Positions 1-6,344 of a stretch of DNA of 6,608 nt are shown here, one piece after another. The position numbers and the translations under genes are program-made. Below the pieces are notes generated by a model. It did not search any database and was not told where the DNA came from. It saw only the letters and a program-made list of their open reading frames with translations. Source of the stretch: AP-16 sp036395835. GTDB taxonomy: Bacteria > Pseudomonadota > Alphaproteobacteria > Rhizobiales > Xanthobacteraceae. The stretch covers positions 1 through 6,608 of the forward strand of contig DASWCW010000328.1 in assembly GCA_036395835.1 (NCBI GenBank), written 5' to 3'. Each line of letters begins with the position of its first letter. The stretch's first letter is position 1.

Positions 1-1
1 C

Positions 2-1483
2 GAGATCACCCGCGAGCGCCTCCTGCTGGAAGAGGCGATCCGCAAGGTCGAGGCCGATGCGGCGCGCCAGCAGCGTGCCGAGCCGCCGCGCCCGAATGCA
101 GCCGTGAAGGAGCGTCTCGCGGAACCGGCGCGCGAAACCAAGCCGGGCGCGACGGAGCCCGACGACGAGAAGGCGGCGCGGCCCGTGGCCGCGTCCGATC
201 CCGGCACGGCAAAACCGACTGCGGGCCCGGGGGCAAAACGCGACGACGCAGGGGCTTCCTCCGGCAGTGCGCAATGGGCGGGCCAATTCCGGACCAAGGA
301 CCGGGAGCGCTCGCAACTTGCCGCCGCCGAGGCACTCAAAGGTTTTCGTGACCTTGTCGCAGAGGTGCGGGGCGAAACTGCACCGTCCCCCGAAACGCCG
401 ACCATCCAGCCCGTCGTCGAGCCCGAGAACCGGGCGCCGAGATCTCCCAAACCGACCCACGAGCCGTTCGAGGATCTGGAGCCCGCGCAGGAACGGCCCA
501 AGCCGCGGCGGCAGTCCTGGGGCGGATCTCCTGCCGGCGATCCGGAGGCTGATCGGTTCGAGCCGCGCGTCGGGCCGAGGCCACCGATGCGCGAGAGTTT
601 GCCCGCTGCGGACGAGCCGCATCCGCGGATGGAGCTGCCTCAATCTCCGCAGCGGTCGATGCACGCCCGACCATTCTCCGAGCCTCAGGTCGAGCGCGAA
701 CGCCGCGGCTCGGGGAGGGCGCTGATCGCGGCGTTCATGGGCGTGTCCATCGTGGTTGGGATCGCGCTCGCGGTCTATTGGCAGCGTGACCGCCTGCGGT
801 CCGTGTTCGTCCGCAGCCCGGCCACCCAGGCGCAACGCGAGGCCACCCCGTCGCGGCCGAAGATCTCCGACCGGGTCGGCCAAGGGCAGCAGGGCTCATC
901 GACCAATGTGCCCGGGGCCAAGGAGGGCGGCCCGATCGCGGCGGTCGCCCAACGGGTGGTGCTCTACGAGGAAGATCCGGCCGACGCGCAGGGCAAGCGC
1001 TACGAGGGTTCGGTGGTCTGGCGCACCGAGGCGGTGTCGCCCGGCGCCGGCCAAACGCCAGAGCTCGCGGTCAAGGCGGAGCTCGAGATTCCGGAGCGCC
1101 GCGTCAACATGTCGATGTCGGTGCGTCGCAACGCCGACAAAGCGCTGCCGGCGAGCCACACCATCGAGATCATGTTCAATCTGCCGGCCGACTTTCCGTT
1201 CGGCGGCATCTCCAATGTTCCGGGCATCCTGATGAAGCAGGCGGAACAGACACGCGGATCGCCGCTGGCCGGGCTCGCCGTCAAAGTCACGTCGGGATTC
1301 TTCCTGGTCGGATTGTCGGCGACGGACAGCGACATGCAGCGCAATCTGGAGCTGCTGAAAGAGCGCTCCTGGTTCGATATTCCGCTCGTCTACAACAACG
1401 GCCGCCGCGCGATCCTCGCGATCGAGAAGGGCACGCCGGGCGAGCGCGCGTTCAAGGACGCCTTCGCCGCCTGGGGCGAGTGA
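2..1483 (+). CDS. Single-pass membrane protein of unknown function, 5' partial
   Basis: The frame is open from the first bases of the window, so this is the last 493 residues of a longer protein; the GTG at 104 is an internal codon, not a convincing start. In window numbering, residues 1-24 are Glu/Arg-rich and probably helical (ITRERLLLEEAIRKVEAD). A long Pro/Ala/Glu/Arg-rich, low-complexity stretch runs to about residue 235. One hydrophobic segment, about 240-261 (bases 719-784), is flanked by Arg on its N-terminal side, which suggests a cytoplasmic N-terminus. After a linker, a folded-looking domain spans about 318-493, starting RVVLYEEDP and containing VRRNADKALPASH and SWFDIPLVYNNGRRAI. 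From memory, the ITRERL..EEAIRKVE wording occurs in conserved Bradyrhizobiaceae proteins of unknown role; I could not check this. The gene ends just before the dehydrogenase gene and may share its transcript. Function is not recognised. The reading frame is secure. Confidence 0.85.
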   Translation, partial: EITRERLLLEEAIRKVEADAARQQRAEPPRPNAAVKERLAEPARETKPGATEPDDEKAARPVAASDPGTAKPTAGPGAKRDDAGASSGSAQWAGQFRTKDRERSQLAAAEALKGFRDLVAEVRGETAPSPETPTIQPVVEPENRAPRSPKPTHEPFEDLEPAQERPKPRRQSWGGSPAGDPEADRFEPRVGPRPPMRESLPAADEPHPRMELPQSPQRSMHARPFSEPQVERERRGSGRALIAAFMGVSIVVGIALAVYWQRDRLRSVFVRSPATQAQREATPSRPKISDRVGQGQQGSSTNVPGAKEGGPIAAVAQRVVLYEEDPADAQGKRYEGSVVWRTEAVSPGAGQTPELAVKAELEIPERRVNMSMSVRRNADKALPASHTIEIMFNLPADFPFGGISNVPGILMKQAEQTRGSPLAGLAVKVTSGFFLVGLSATDSDMQRNLELLKERSWFDIPLVYNNGRRAILAIEKGTPGERAFKDAFAAWGE

Positions 1484-1497
1484 GACGCGAGCGCGGC

Positions 1498-2652
1498 ATG
1501 CGGCAAAACACCATCCGGGTCGCGACCTTCGCCGGTCCGGGCGCGCCACCCGAGATCCGCTCGGTGCCGTGGCCGGACATCCCCAAGAAGGCGGCGCTCA
1601 TTCAGATCGGCGCCTGCGGGGTGTGCGGCACCGACCTGCACATCCTCAAGGGACATTGGCCCAAACCCCTGCCGTGGCCGTTCACGCTCGGCCACGAGCT
1701 CGGCGGAGTGATCGTCGAGGCGGGGCCGGAATTCACCGAGGATTTCATGGGCCGGCCGCTCGCGGTCGGCGCCAAGGTGATGATCCCACCGCTGATGCCG
1801 TGCGGTCGCTGCTATTACTGCGTCCATTATCCCGAGACCGCCAACAAATGCCTGAGCCCGGTCTATTACGGGCGCTATCTCGGCTTCGACAAGGCGCCGC
1901 ATCTCTGGGGCGGATGGGCCGAGTACGTCTATGTCGACCTCGACATGCTGCCCGGGACCAAGATCTACAAATTGCCCGACGACATGTCGTTGCGCCTCGG
2001 GGCGCTGTCGGAGCCGCTGACCTCCTGCATTCGCGCGTTCAACCGCGCGATCCGCGCCGGCGGATTCAAATGGGGCGATACCGTGGTGATCCAGGGCTCC
2101 GGGCCGATCGGCATCCTGGCGGTGGCGGTGGCGCAGGAGATGGGCGCGGGGCGCGTGATCTGCGTCGGCGCGCCGGAAAAGCCGCGGCTCGCGCTCGCCC
2201 GGAAATTCGGCGCCGAGACGACCGTGAACATCGAGGAGGACGAGACGCCGGCGCAGCGGATCGCGAAGGTGCGCGAGATCGTTGGCGGCTTCGGCGCCGA
2301 CCTGGTGATGGATTGCTCCGGGCATCCGAGCGCCGGACCGGAGGGCATCGAGTTTCTGCGCGACGGCGGCACCTATGTGGAGATGGGCCAGTTCACCGAC
2401 GCGGGCTCGATCGACACGTCCTGGCACCGCATCTGTGCCAAGGACATCATGGTGCTCGGGTCGTGGGGTTTCACCGGCAACGATCTGCCGCTCGGCGTCG
2501 ACATGCTCTACCGCGGCCAGAACAAATATCCCTGGCTCGAGATGCAGACGCTCTATCCGTTCGACGAGGCCGGCATCGGCCGGGCCGTCGCGGACGCGAT
2601 GGCGATGCGCACCGTCAAGTCCACCATCGTGCCCTGGCCGGAGTTGGTGTGA
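1498..2652 (+). CDS. Zinc-dependent medium-chain alcohol dehydrogenase
   Basis: This 384-residue cytoplasmic protein belongs to the zinc-binding medium-chain dehydrogenase/reductase family, which oxidises alcohols or polyols with NAD(P). Its substrate cannot be read from the sequence. The GroES-like catalytic domain comes first, with ACGVCGTDLH (catalytic zinc ligand C43) and GHE (H66, E67). The structural-zinc cysteines are C102, C105, C108 and C118; the last gap is nine residues, against seven in the classic pattern. The nucleotide-binding fold starts around residue 195 with the glycine motif GSGPIG at 200-205. At the end of the second strand the usual Asp is replaced by Gly (VICVGAPEKPR, G224), so cofactor preference may not be plain NAD. 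ATG at 1498 is preferred because MRQNTIRVATF looks like a natural N-terminus. A GTG at 1480 would add six residues and overlap the previous stop as GTGA. No strong ribosome binding site settles it. Confidence 0.94.
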   Translation: MRQNTIRVATFAGPGAPPEIRSVPWPDIPKKAALIQIGACGVCGTDLHILKGHWPKPLPWPFTLGHELGGVIVEAGPEFTEDFMGRPLAVGAKVMIPPLMPCGRCYYCVHYPETANKCLSPVYYGRYLGFDKAPHLWGGWAEYVYVDLDMLPGTKIYKLPDDMSLRLGALSEPLTSCIRAFNRAIRAGGFKWGDTVVIQGSGPIGILAVAVAQEMGAGRVICVGAPEKPRLALARKFGAETTVNIEEDETPAQRIAKVREIVGGFGADLVMDCSGHPSAGPEGIEFLRDGGTYVEMGQFTDAGSIDTSWHRICAKDIMVLGSWGFTGNDLPLGVDMLYRGQNKYPWLEMQTLYPFDEAGIGRAVADAMAMRTVKSTIVPWPELV

Positions 2653-2677
2653 GATCCCTACTGGAGGGGAGGGAAGC

Positions 2678-3340
2678 TCACGTCCGCGCCGGCTCCGGAT
2701 AATATTGCGGCGCTTCGCGGCGCTCGAACATGCCGTAATCGCGGATGATGCGGACGTGACGGTGACGCGACAAGCCGCCCGATGCGGTCGACTTCCAGGT
2801 TTGCGCTGCCGCCGCGGCGCGCCAGGAGGCGAGGAGGACGATCTTGCCCGGGCTGTAGATGCTCGCGAACATTTCCTCCTCGACCAGCCCCGCCGTCCCG
2901 GGACCGATTTCGAGCTGTGAGCCCAGGGCGTCCGGCGCGGCAGCAATCTTCGGGTCCACGATTGTTTCCGTGATCGTCATCACCTTGGCGGCGCCGATCG
3001 CGGTCTCGTCGAGCCGGGTTTGCTCTATCGCGATGCCTTCGGGCGGCTGCGTGTCGGTCGTGACCTCGCCCACGCGCAGCCGATAATCTTCGAACACCTG
3101 GCTGCGTCCCTTCGCCTGCACTCGATGGTGCTCGGCATGGGTCCGCCACCGGACCAGAGCCTTCTCGTCGCGCCAGGTGGAAAGCGACAACAGCCGGCCC
3201 TCGGTGCGCCCGCTGGCAAAGCGCTCGACGTCGAGGAAGCCGTCGATCTTCTCCAGCATGGGTTTGAGATGCTGGGCGAGCTTCAGGTACTCGTCGGTCA
3301 GATCCGGCTTGGGCTGAACCTCGAAAATGACGACGAACAT
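2678..3340 (-). CDS. Antibiotic biosynthesis monooxygenase-like protein with two ABM-type domains
   Basis: This is a 220-residue protein. Residues 1-90 fit the ABM/dimeric alpha-beta barrel family: VVIFEVQP at the start, GFLDVERFAS (34-43), LSTWRDEKAL (53-62), the His-rich THAEHHRVQ (67-75) and FEDYRL. Such domains act as small cofactor-light oxygenases, haem-degrading enzymes or ligand-binding proteins, so the exact activity is unknown. The second half repeats the pattern at a constant offset of 117 residues: F41-A42-S43/F158-A159-S160, G48/G165, W56-R57/W173-R174 and W65/W182, with DY at 85/201. It therefore looks like a fused pseudo-dimer. The second copy lacks the HAEHH cluster. The ATG at 3340 has an AGGGTG ribosome binding site six bases upstream (3346-3351). 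The gene faces the dehydrogenase with a 25-base gap and lies downstream of rpoH on the same strand. The family call is good; the function is open. Confidence 0.85.
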   Translation of the reverse strand: MFVVIFEVQPKPDLTDEYLKLAQHLKPMLEKIDGFLDVERFASGRTEGRLLSLSTWRDEKALVRWRTHAEHHRVQAKGRSQVFEDYRLRVGEVTTDTQPPEGIAIEQTRLDETAIGAAKVMTITETIVDPKIAAAPDALGSQLEIGPGTAGLVEEEMFASIYSPGKIVLLASWRAAAAAQTWKSTASGGLSRHRHVRIIRDYGMFERREAPQYYPEPART

Positions 3341-3345
3341 GGGTT

Positions 3346-3351
3346 CACCCT
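3346..3351 (-). promoter_or_regulatory. Ribosome binding site of the ABM-like gene
   Basis: On the minus strand AGGGTG lies six bases before the ATG at 3340. It is a reasonable Shine-Dalgarno match and supports that start. Confidence 0.55.
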
Positions 3352-3384
3352 GGCGGGCAAGTCGCGGCCACGAACTCTCACATA

Positions 3385-3467
3385 GTCATGGCCCGCGAAG
3401 GCGGGCCACCCAGTATCCACGGCCAGGAAGGGGATTACTAGGTCGCCCGGACAAGCCGGGCGATGAC
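3385..3467. repeat. Bipartite palindromic intergenic repeat, cruciform-capable
   Basis: This 83-base element fills much of the gap between rpoH and the ABM-like gene. It is bounded by inverted GTCAT and ATGAC. It holds two perfect hairpins: 3389-3408 (8-base stem TGGCCCGC, loop GAAG) and 3443-3463 (8-base stem TCGCCCGG, loop ACAAG). Inside these, ACCCAGTATCC and the reverse complement of GGATTACTAGGT also match closely, so the whole element folds as one large imperfect inverted repeat with a hairpin in each arm. I recall similar GTCAT..GCCCG..CGGGC..ATGAC elements dispersed in Bradyrhizobium and Rhodopseudomonas genomes, but only one copy is in this window. It begins 19 bases beyond the rpoH stop, so in the transcript it could stabilise the 3' end or help termination. 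There is no U-tract, so it is not a classic intrinsic terminator. Confidence 0.75.
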
Positions 3468-3486
3468 AGACCGCGAGAGTCAGTGA

Positions 3487-4386
3487 CTAATGCGCCGCAA
3501 CCGCCGTTGGGGTTTCCATGGCGGCGACGCGGTTCTTCACGGCGCTCTGCACCTTCTCGAAGGCGCGCACCTCGATCTGGCGCACGCGCTCGCGCGAGAC
3601 GCCGAATTCCTCGGCGAGCTCCTCGAGCGTGATCGGGTCATCCGAGAGCCGGCGGGCTTCGAAAATGCGCCGCTCGCGATCGTTGAGCACATTGAGCGCC
3701 TCGCCGAGCGCCTTGCGGCGGTTGTCGAGCTCCTCGCTCTCGGCCAGCAGCCGCTCCTGGCTCGGCGCGTCGCTGACCAGCCAATCCTGCCACTCGCCGG
3801 AATCGCCGTCCTCGCGAATCGGGGTGTTGAGCGAAGCATCGCCTCCGAGCCGCCGGTTCATGTCGATCACGTCCTGCTCGCCGACCCCGAGCCGCTTGGC
3901 GATCAGCTTCACCTGGTCCGGCCGCATGTCGCCCTCCTCGAGGGCGGAAATCTTGCTCTTGGCCTTGCGCAGGTTGAAGAACAGCTTCTTCTGGTTGGCG
4001 GTGGTGCCCATCTTCACCAGCGACCAGGAGCGCAGGATGTACTCCTGGATCGAAGCCTTGATCCACCACATCGCATAGGTGGCGAGCCGAAAGCCTTTTT
4101 CCGGCTCGAACCTCTTGACCGCCTGCATCAGCCCGACGTTGCCCTCCGAGATCACCTCGGCGATCGGCAGGCCATAGCCGCGGTACCCCATGGCGATCTT
4201 GGCAACCAGGCGAAGATGGCTGGTGACGAGTCTATGTGCGGCTTCCCGGTCGCCGTGCTCGCGCCAGCTCTTGGCCAACATATATTCTTCCTGCGGTTCC
4301 AGCATCGGGAACCGCCGGATTTCCTCGAGATAGCGGGTGAGGCCGGATTCAGCCGTTAAAATCGGCAAAGCAGCGGTTTGGGCCAT
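3487..4386 (-). CDS. rpoH: RNA polymerase heat-shock sigma factor RpoH (sigma-32)
   Basis: This 299-residue protein is an alternative sigma factor that directs RNA polymerase to heat-shock and protein-quality-control promoters. Sigma region 2 is complete: EEYMLAK, HLRLVAKIAMGYRGYGLP (57-74), EGNVGLMQAVKRFEP (81-95) and the region 2.3/2.4 stretch YAMWWIKASIQEYILRSW (104-121). The RpoH box QKKLFFNLR lies at 132-140 and separates RpoH from RpoD and RpoS. Region 4 begins at LNDRERRIFEARRL (234-247), and its helix-turn-helix includes EEFGVSRERVRQIEVRAF (259-276). Length is normal for the family. The start is ATG at 4386, because GGAGGGC sits just before it. A TTG at 4401 in the same frame would add MEGAV but would place the ribosome binding site inside the gene. 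It follows rluD on the same strand after 208 bases. Rhizobia often carry several rpoH copies; which one this is cannot be told here. Confidence 0.97.
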   Translation of the reverse strand: MAQTAALPILTAESGLTRYLEEIRRFPMLEPQEEYMLAKSWREHGDREAAHRLVTSHLRLVAKIAMGYRGYGLPIAEVISEGNVGLMQAVKRFEPEKGFRLATYAMWWIKASIQEYILRSWSLVKMGTTANQKKLFFNLRKAKSKISALEEGDMRPDQVKLIAKRLGVGEQDVIDMNRRLGGDASLNTPIREDGDSGEWQDWLVSDAPSQERLLAESEELDNRRKALGEALNVLNDRERRIFEARRLSDDPITLEELAEEFGVSRERVRQIEVRAFEKVQSAVKNRVAAMETPTAVAAH

Positions 4387-4594
4387 TACAGCGCCCTCCA
4401 AATTTCAGGCCCCCAACAAAATCGGCGGGCAGGTGGTGCCAACGCTCCCCGAGCCGAAGGCGCCATTGTGCAACCGCGAAGACGATCGCAGGCGCAACAT
4501 ACCACAAAAGCACCCGCCGGAAGGGCTCGCAAAGGTCAAGTCCACGTGACTCGCCGGCTAAGTCCCACCCGCAAGCCATTGTTTCGTTGGCTGG
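4387..4594 (-). other. rluD-rpoH intergenic region, presumed rpoH promoter and leader
   Basis: This 208-base gap separates the rluD stop from the rpoH start and is long enough for a promoter and leader. On the minus strand a CTTGACC (4534-4540) resembles a -35 element, and TATGTT (reading leftward from about 4502) resembles a -10, but they are 32 bases apart and do not form one promoter. I see no clear intrinsic terminator for rluD, so read-through into rpoH is possible. No convincing coding sequence was found in it. Confidence 0.4.
4393..4399 (-). promoter_or_regulatory. Ribosome binding site that decides the rpoH start
   Basis: GGAGGGC on the minus strand lies six bases before the ATG at 4386. 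This near-perfect Shine-Dalgarno favours that ATG over the in-frame TTG at 4401. Confidence 0.8.
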
Positions 4595-5614
4595 TTAACC
4601 GATCCCGGCAGCCTTCTGCGGGCCTTTTTCGGCCAAGCTGTCCCGTAAACGGGCGAGCTCGACGGGCAGTTCCGAATGGAACTCGAGAAAGTGCCGGGTT
4701 TTCGGATGCTCGAAGCACAACATGTGGGCATGAAGGGCCTGGCGATCAAGCTGGGTAAGCGCGTCGCGGGCGACAGGGCGGAGCAAGGCCGCCTTGGTCT
4801 TGAATCCAGGCCCATAGACGCTGTCGCCGAGCAGCGGATGGCCGATATGGGCCAGATGCACCCGGATCTGGTGGCTCCGGCCGGTTTCGAGCCGGCAGCC
4901 GAGGAGGCTCGCGACGGGATCCCGTCCGGGGCCGAAATAGCGTTCGGCCACCTCCCAACGGGTCACCGCATGCCGGCCACCCTCCCGCACCGCCATCTTG
5001 TCGCGGGCATGGGGATGCCGGGCGATCGGAGCCTCGATCCGGCCCTTCGGCCGGTCGGGCGCGCCCCACACGAAGGCGAGATAGCCGCGCTCGAGGGGCC
5101 CGGTGCGGCCGTGGTCGGCGAACTGGGCGGCGAGCGAGCGATGCGCCGCGTCGGTCTTGGCCACCACCAGCAGGCCGGAGGTATCCTTGTCGAGCCGGTG
5201 GACGATGCCGGGCCGTCTCACCCCGCCGATGCCGGACAGGCTCGCCCCGCAATGCGCGATCAGCGCGTTGACCAGGGTTCCGGACCAGTTCCCGGCGGCG
5301 GGATGCACCACGAGCCCGGCCGGCTTGTCGATCACGATCAGCTCCGCATCCTCGTAGACGACGGCGAGCTCGATGGTTTCCGCCCTGGGGATCGGGTCGG
5401 CCGGCGGCGGCATCCGGAGCGCGATCGAGGCCCCCGCGTTGACGCGGTGGGCCGGATCGCGGATCGTTCGGCCGTCGATCGCGATTTCGCCGGCGAGGAT
5501 CAGCGCCTTGAGGCGCGAGCGGGAGAGCCCGGCATGCGCGGCGAGCACGCGATCGAGCCGCTCTGCGTCTTCGCTCGCCGCGACGACGATGGTTTGCGTA
5601 GCGTCTTTTGCCAT
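4595..5614 (-). CDS. rluD: RluA/RluD-family 23S rRNA pseudouridine synthase
   Basis: This 339-residue enzyme would convert uridines to pseudouridine in 23S rRNA; E. coli RluD acts on helix 69. An N-terminal S4 RNA-binding domain covers about residues 16-70 (ERLDRVLAAHAGLSRSRLK). The synthase domain follows: LIVIDKPAGLVVHPAAGN (92-109), the catalytic motif GIVHRLDKDTSGLLVVAK (136-153) with catalytic D142, and LETGRSHQIRVHLAHIGHP (242-260) followed by LLGDSVYG. S4 domain, motif wording and length all fit RluD better than the shorter RluA; RluC is a less likely alternative. The ATG at 5614 has no strong ribosome binding site. It overlaps the ATG of the divergent gene by two bases, so the promoter of rluD must lie inside that neighbour's coding sequence. 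rpoH follows downstream on the same strand, an order I recall from other alphaproteobacteria. Confidence 0.95.
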   Translation of the reverse strand: MAKDATQTIVVAASEDAERLDRVLAAHAGLSRSRLKALILAGEIAIDGRTIRDPAHRVNAGASIALRMPPPADPIPRAETIELAVVYEDAELIVIDKPAGLVVHPAAGNWSGTLVNALIAHCGASLSGIGGVRRPGIVHRLDKDTSGLLVVAKTDAAHRSLAAQFADHGRTGPLERGYLAFVWGAPDRPKGRIEAPIARHPHARDKMAVREGGRHAVTRWEVAERYFGPGRDPVASLLGCRLETGRSHQIRVHLAHIGHPLLGDSVYGPGFKTKAALLRPVARDALTQLDRQALHAHMLCFEHPKTRHFLEFHSELPVELARLRDSLAEKGPQKAAGIG

Positions 5615-6290
5615 GGCCGACCCGAGCTCGAAGCAACCTGATCAGCCTGCGGAGCCCGAAGGCACCAAGCCGGAGGACGCCGCCGCCAGGCTGCACGAAA
5701 TTCTGTCCTCTCCGATCGAAAATCCGTTCGCGGCGGAAGCAAACCGAGCCGCCTCGCCGCCGGACCCTCCGGCCTCGGAGCCCGCGCCGGCGCCGCCGCC
5801 GGACTCTCCCGCCTCGCAGGCCGCGCCGGTCCCGCCGGACTTTGTCGCATGGGAAGGCGCCAAGCCATCGGCGCCCGAAGGCGCGCCGGAGGCGGTCTCG
5901 CCGCAATTATCCGAGACGGCGCCTGCCGGAGAGAGCGAGGCGGCGGCCGCCGGCGAACCGGCGCCGCCAGGAGCGCCGCCGGATCCCAGCGCGGCGCGCG
6001 TCATCGCCAAAGTGCGCCGCCTCATGTTGATCTCCACCGTGCTCACGGCGCTGGCGATCGCCGCGGTGTTCGGCGTCATCGGCTATCGCGTTTTCAAGAG
6101 CGAGGGAAGGCAGGAGGCACCCACGCAAGCGACGCTCACGCTGCCGCAGGATGCAAAGATCGTGCAGACCGCGATCGCCGACGACCGCTTCGTGCTCACG
6201 CTCCAGGTCGGCGGCGCGCTCGAGATCCGCACCTACGACCTCAAGACGCTGAAACCGCTGGGCCGATTGAATTTCAGCACGGTGCCATGA
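5613..6290 (+). CDS. Single-pass membrane protein with Pro/Ala-rich N-terminus, unknown function
   Basis: This 225-residue protein begins MADPSSKQPDQPAEPEG. Residues 1-128 are acidic and rich in Pro, Ala and Glu, and look disordered. VRRLML then leads into one hydrophobic segment (about 137-161, LISTVLTALAIAAVFGVIGY). A small C-terminal domain follows (about 172-222: LTLPQDAKIVQTAIADDRF, LEIRTYDLKTLKPLGRLNF) that looks beta-rich. The Arg residues before the membrane segment suggest a cytoplasmic N-terminus and a periplasmic C-terminal domain. The C-terminal wording resembles small alphaproteobacterial proteins I recall as DUF6476; this is memory, not a search. The frame stays open upstream to 5373 and beyond, with other ATGs at 5589 and 5373, but these lie deep in rluD on the other strand. 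ATG 5613 gives the most natural N-terminus. No clear ribosome binding site is visible. Function is not known. Confidence 0.8.
   Translation: MADPSSKQPDQPAEPEGTKPEDAAARLHEILSSPIENPFAAEANRAASPPDPPASEPAPAPPPDSPASQAAPVPPDFVAWEGAKPSAPEGAPEAVSPQLSETAPAGESEAAAAGEPAPPGAPPDPSAARVIAKVRRLMLISTVLTALAIAAVFGVIGYRVFKSEGRQEAPTQATLTLPQDAKIVQTAIADDRFVLTLQVGGALEIRTYDLKTLKPLGRLNFSTVP
5757..5840 (+). repeat. Imperfect tandem repeat coding for PPDxPAS units
   Basis: Within the Pro/Ala-rich part of the membrane protein, CCGCCGGAC recurs at 5757, 5796 and 5832. It gives the near-repeats PPDPPASEPAPAP and PPDSPASQAAPV, and the beginning of a third unit, PPDF. The 39- and 36-base spacing suggests local duplication followed by drift in a low-complexity linker. 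Confidence 0.6.
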
Positions 6291-6344
6291 GGCGATAGGC
6301 GGCGCCGGCTCCCGCAAAACTCGCGCCACGATGCGGACAGCACC

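Noticed and set aside
104..106. GTG as the start of the left-edge gene
   Set aside because: The frame continues upstream to the window edge with conserved-looking sequence, so the gene starts outside the window.
1390..2946. Long 518-codon open frame on the minus strand opposite the dehydrogenase
   Set aside because: It is antisense to a well-supported enzyme gene, has Arg/His/Ala-rich shadow composition with no recognisable motif, and crosses into the ABM-like gene. Long antisense frames are expected in GC-rich DNA.
4399..4401. TTG as the rpoH start
   Set aside because: The strong GGAGGGC lies between it and the ATG at 4386, so the ATG is the better start.
4502..4540. Sigma-70 or sigma-32 type promoter for rpoH built from CTTGACC and TATGTT
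   Set aside because: The spacing of 32 bases is far too long, and no good partner lies at 16-18 bases from either element.
4349..4579. 76-codon minus-strand frame in the rluD-rpoH gap
   Set aside because: It runs 38 bases into the rpoH coding sequence in another frame, has no clear ribosome binding site and shows no family resemblance.
4746..5906. 386-codon minus-strand frame overlapping rluD
   Set aside because: Its translation is dominated by Arg, Gly and Ala, and it is a frame-shifted shadow of rluD and of the neighbouring gene.
6291..6344. Possible terminator in the gap between the convergent membrane-protein and antitoxin genes
   Set aside because: There is a GC-rich partial palindrome (GGCGGCGCCGGC) but no clean stem-loop with a T-tract.
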